Below, one piece after another: positions 63,106 to 64,000 of a stretch of 64,000 bases of DNA. The notes below the pieces were generated by a model, which saw nothing but the letters and a program-made list of their open reading frames with translations, searched no databases and was not told where the DNA came from. A program made the translations under genes and the position numbers. Each line of letters starts with the position of its first letter. Position 1 is the stretch's first letter. The DNA comes from Collinsella sp. AM17-1 (GTDB taxonomy: Bacteria; Actinomycetota; Coriobacteriia; Coriobacteriales; Coriobacteriaceae). Location: contig NZ_QRJZ01000007.1 of assembly GCF_003470665.1 (NCBI RefSeq), positions 43,019-107,018 of the forward strand, given 5' to 3'.

Positions 63106-64000
63106 ATGGCTGAACTGCTGAAGGGTGCCCCCGTTGCTCGCGCTTTGACTGAGGAACTTGCTGCTCGCTGCGTGGCTTTGCGCGAGCGCGGCGTTGTGCC
63201 GACGCTGGCTATCGTGCGCGTGGGTGAACGCGAGGACGACCTATCCTACGAGCGCGGTGCGCTCAAGCGCTGCGAAAAGGTTGGCATTGAGGCTCGCCGC
63301 GTTTTGCTTCCCGCCGATGTTTCGCAGGACGAGCTGTTGGCGGCCATCGAGGACATCAATACCGATTCGTCTGTTCATGGCTGCCTGATGTTCCGCCCGC
63401 TGCCCGCCGGCCTTGACGAGGACGCGGTTGCCGCGGCACTCGATCCTGCCAAGGACGTCGACTCCATGACGCCGGCTTCGCTGCTCACCACGCTTTCGGG
63501 GCGCGGCGAGGGTTTTGCCCCCTGCACAGCCGAAGCCGTGCTTGCTTTGCTGGATCATTACGGCGTTGAGCTGGATGGAGCTAAGGTTGCTGTGGTCGGG
63601 CGCTCGCTGGTGATCGGGCGTCCTGTTGCTGCCATGCTTACGGCGCGCAATTCGACCGTGACAACGTGTCATACGCATACGCGCGACCTTGCTGCCGAGT
63701 GCCGTACTGCCGACATTGTGGTTGCTGCCGTTGGACGCGCGCGCACGATTGGCGTGGACGCGGTTCGCGAGGGCCAGACGATCATCGATGTTGGCATTAA
63801 TTGGGACGAGGCCGCTGGCAAGCTGGTGGGTGACGTCGATTTTGATGCTGCGGAGCCGGTCGTTAAAGCCATCACGCCCGTGCCGGGCGGCGTGGGCGCT
63901 GTGACGACGGCGATCCTCGCTAAACACGTGATCGAAGCGGCCGAGCGCGGTGGCGCGCGCAGACGTGGTGTAAGAGCGTCCCGAGGTCCGTCGCTGCAAG
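63106..64000 (+). CDS. folD: FolD-family methylene-THF dehydrogenase, cyclohydrolase residues missing (partial at right edge)
   Basis: Oxidises methylene-THF to methenyl-THF with NAD(P)+. AAGGAAGAGGGG precedes ATG 63106. The reading frame is open to the window end (298 codons), slightly beyond the usual 280-290. FolD features are CEKVGIEARR, PLPAGLDE, PAKDVDSMTP, the Rossmann motif VVGRSLVIGRPVAAML, IIDVGINW and TPVPGGVGAVTTAIL. Two cyclohydrolase residues are replaced: the YxxxK lysine is Ala (SYERGALKRC), and the Gln of VQLPLP is Phe (MFRPLP). A dehydrogenase-only enzyme working with the adjacent FchA is inferred. Confidence 0.9.
   Translation, partial: MAELLKGAPVARALTEELAARCVALRERGVVPTLAIVRVGEREDDLSYERGALKRCEKVGIEARRVLLPADVSQDELLAAIEDINTDSSVHGCLMFRPLPAGLDEDAVAAALDPAKDVDSMTPASLLTTLSGRGEGFAPCTAEAVLALLDHYGVELDGAKVAVVGRSLVIGRPVAAMLTARNSTVTTCHTHTRDLAAECRTADIVVAAVGRARTIGVDAVREGQTIIDVGINWDEAAGKLVGDVDFDAAEPVVKAITPVPGGVGAVTTAILAKHVIEAAERGGARRRGVRASRGPSLQ

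Overview
The window is a gene-dense, high-GC stretch of bacterial chromosome with strong Shine-Dalgarno sites. Content and style point to an anaerobic gut actinobacterium of the class Coriobacteriia, most likely a Collinsella. The supporting traits are an [FeFe] hydrogenase, phosphotransferase sugar uptake, a 6-phospho-alpha-glucosidase, a neelaredoxin-type superoxide reductase, AddAB recombination genes, an LADTG wall-anchor variant and many intergenic palindromes. The genus is an inference from gene content, not from a marker search. No rRNA, tRNA, CRISPR array, intact insertion sequence or prophage was seen.

Layout. 1-1.0 kb: truncated copper ATPase gene with a CsoR-like operator. 1.1-3.9 kb: DEAD-box RNA helicase with an RGG-rich tail, preceded by two tandem palindromes. 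4.4-5.2 kb: flavodoxin/ferredoxin-type gene interrupted by one in-frame TGA exactly at a cluster cysteine. 5.3-10 kb: alpha-glucoside PTS operon (EIIA, LicT/BglG antiterminator, EIICB, GH4 6-phospho-alpha-glucosidase) behind a leader that can form two exclusive hairpins. 10.2-16.3 kb: GltD/NuoF-like flavoprotein, [FeFe] hydrogenase, lipoprotein substrate-binding protein and a fused permease-ATPase. 16.5-25.9 kb: orphan RelB-like antitoxin, CPBP protease, YgiQ radical SAM protein, DUF1275 protein, AT-rich hypothetical gene, iron alcohol dehydrogenase, M42 peptidase and mnmA. 26-28.8 kb: cysK divergent from an Rrf2 regulator with two matching operators, a holin-like membrane protein and YerC. 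29-43.4 kb: addB-addA, dnaE and a SWIM-SNF2 helicase. 43.5-50.2 kb: superoxide reductase, a NAD synthetase homologue that has lost both active sites, ruvCAB and fhs. 50.3-62.1 kb: accessory genes including a CDF transporter, zinc-ribbon protein, frameshifted SHOCT gene, small ORFs, ADP-ribosylglycohydrolase, DUF1016 nuclease, a surface phospholipase C and two paralogous lipoproteins. 62.5-64 kb: FchA-type cyclohydrolase followed by a FolD that lacks its cyclohydrolase residues.

How the parts fit. fhs, the cyclohydrolase and folD together give the formate to methylene-THF route, with the cyclohydrolase and dehydrogenase steps apparently on separate proteins. addAB, ruvCAB and dnaE are recombination and replication genes. 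The PTS operon takes up and phosphorylates a maltose-like sugar and hydrolyses it. The hydrogenase cluster links H2 to a flavin pyridine-nucleotide oxidoreductase.

The main unexplained signals are (i) several families of intergenic palindromes, one with a constant GGGACGGGG core and different but self-complementary arms in each copy, (ii) the pseudo-NAD synthetase, (iii) the TGA-at-cysteine ferredoxin, (iv) the FchA/FolD division of labour, and (v) small ORFs outside normal gene calls.
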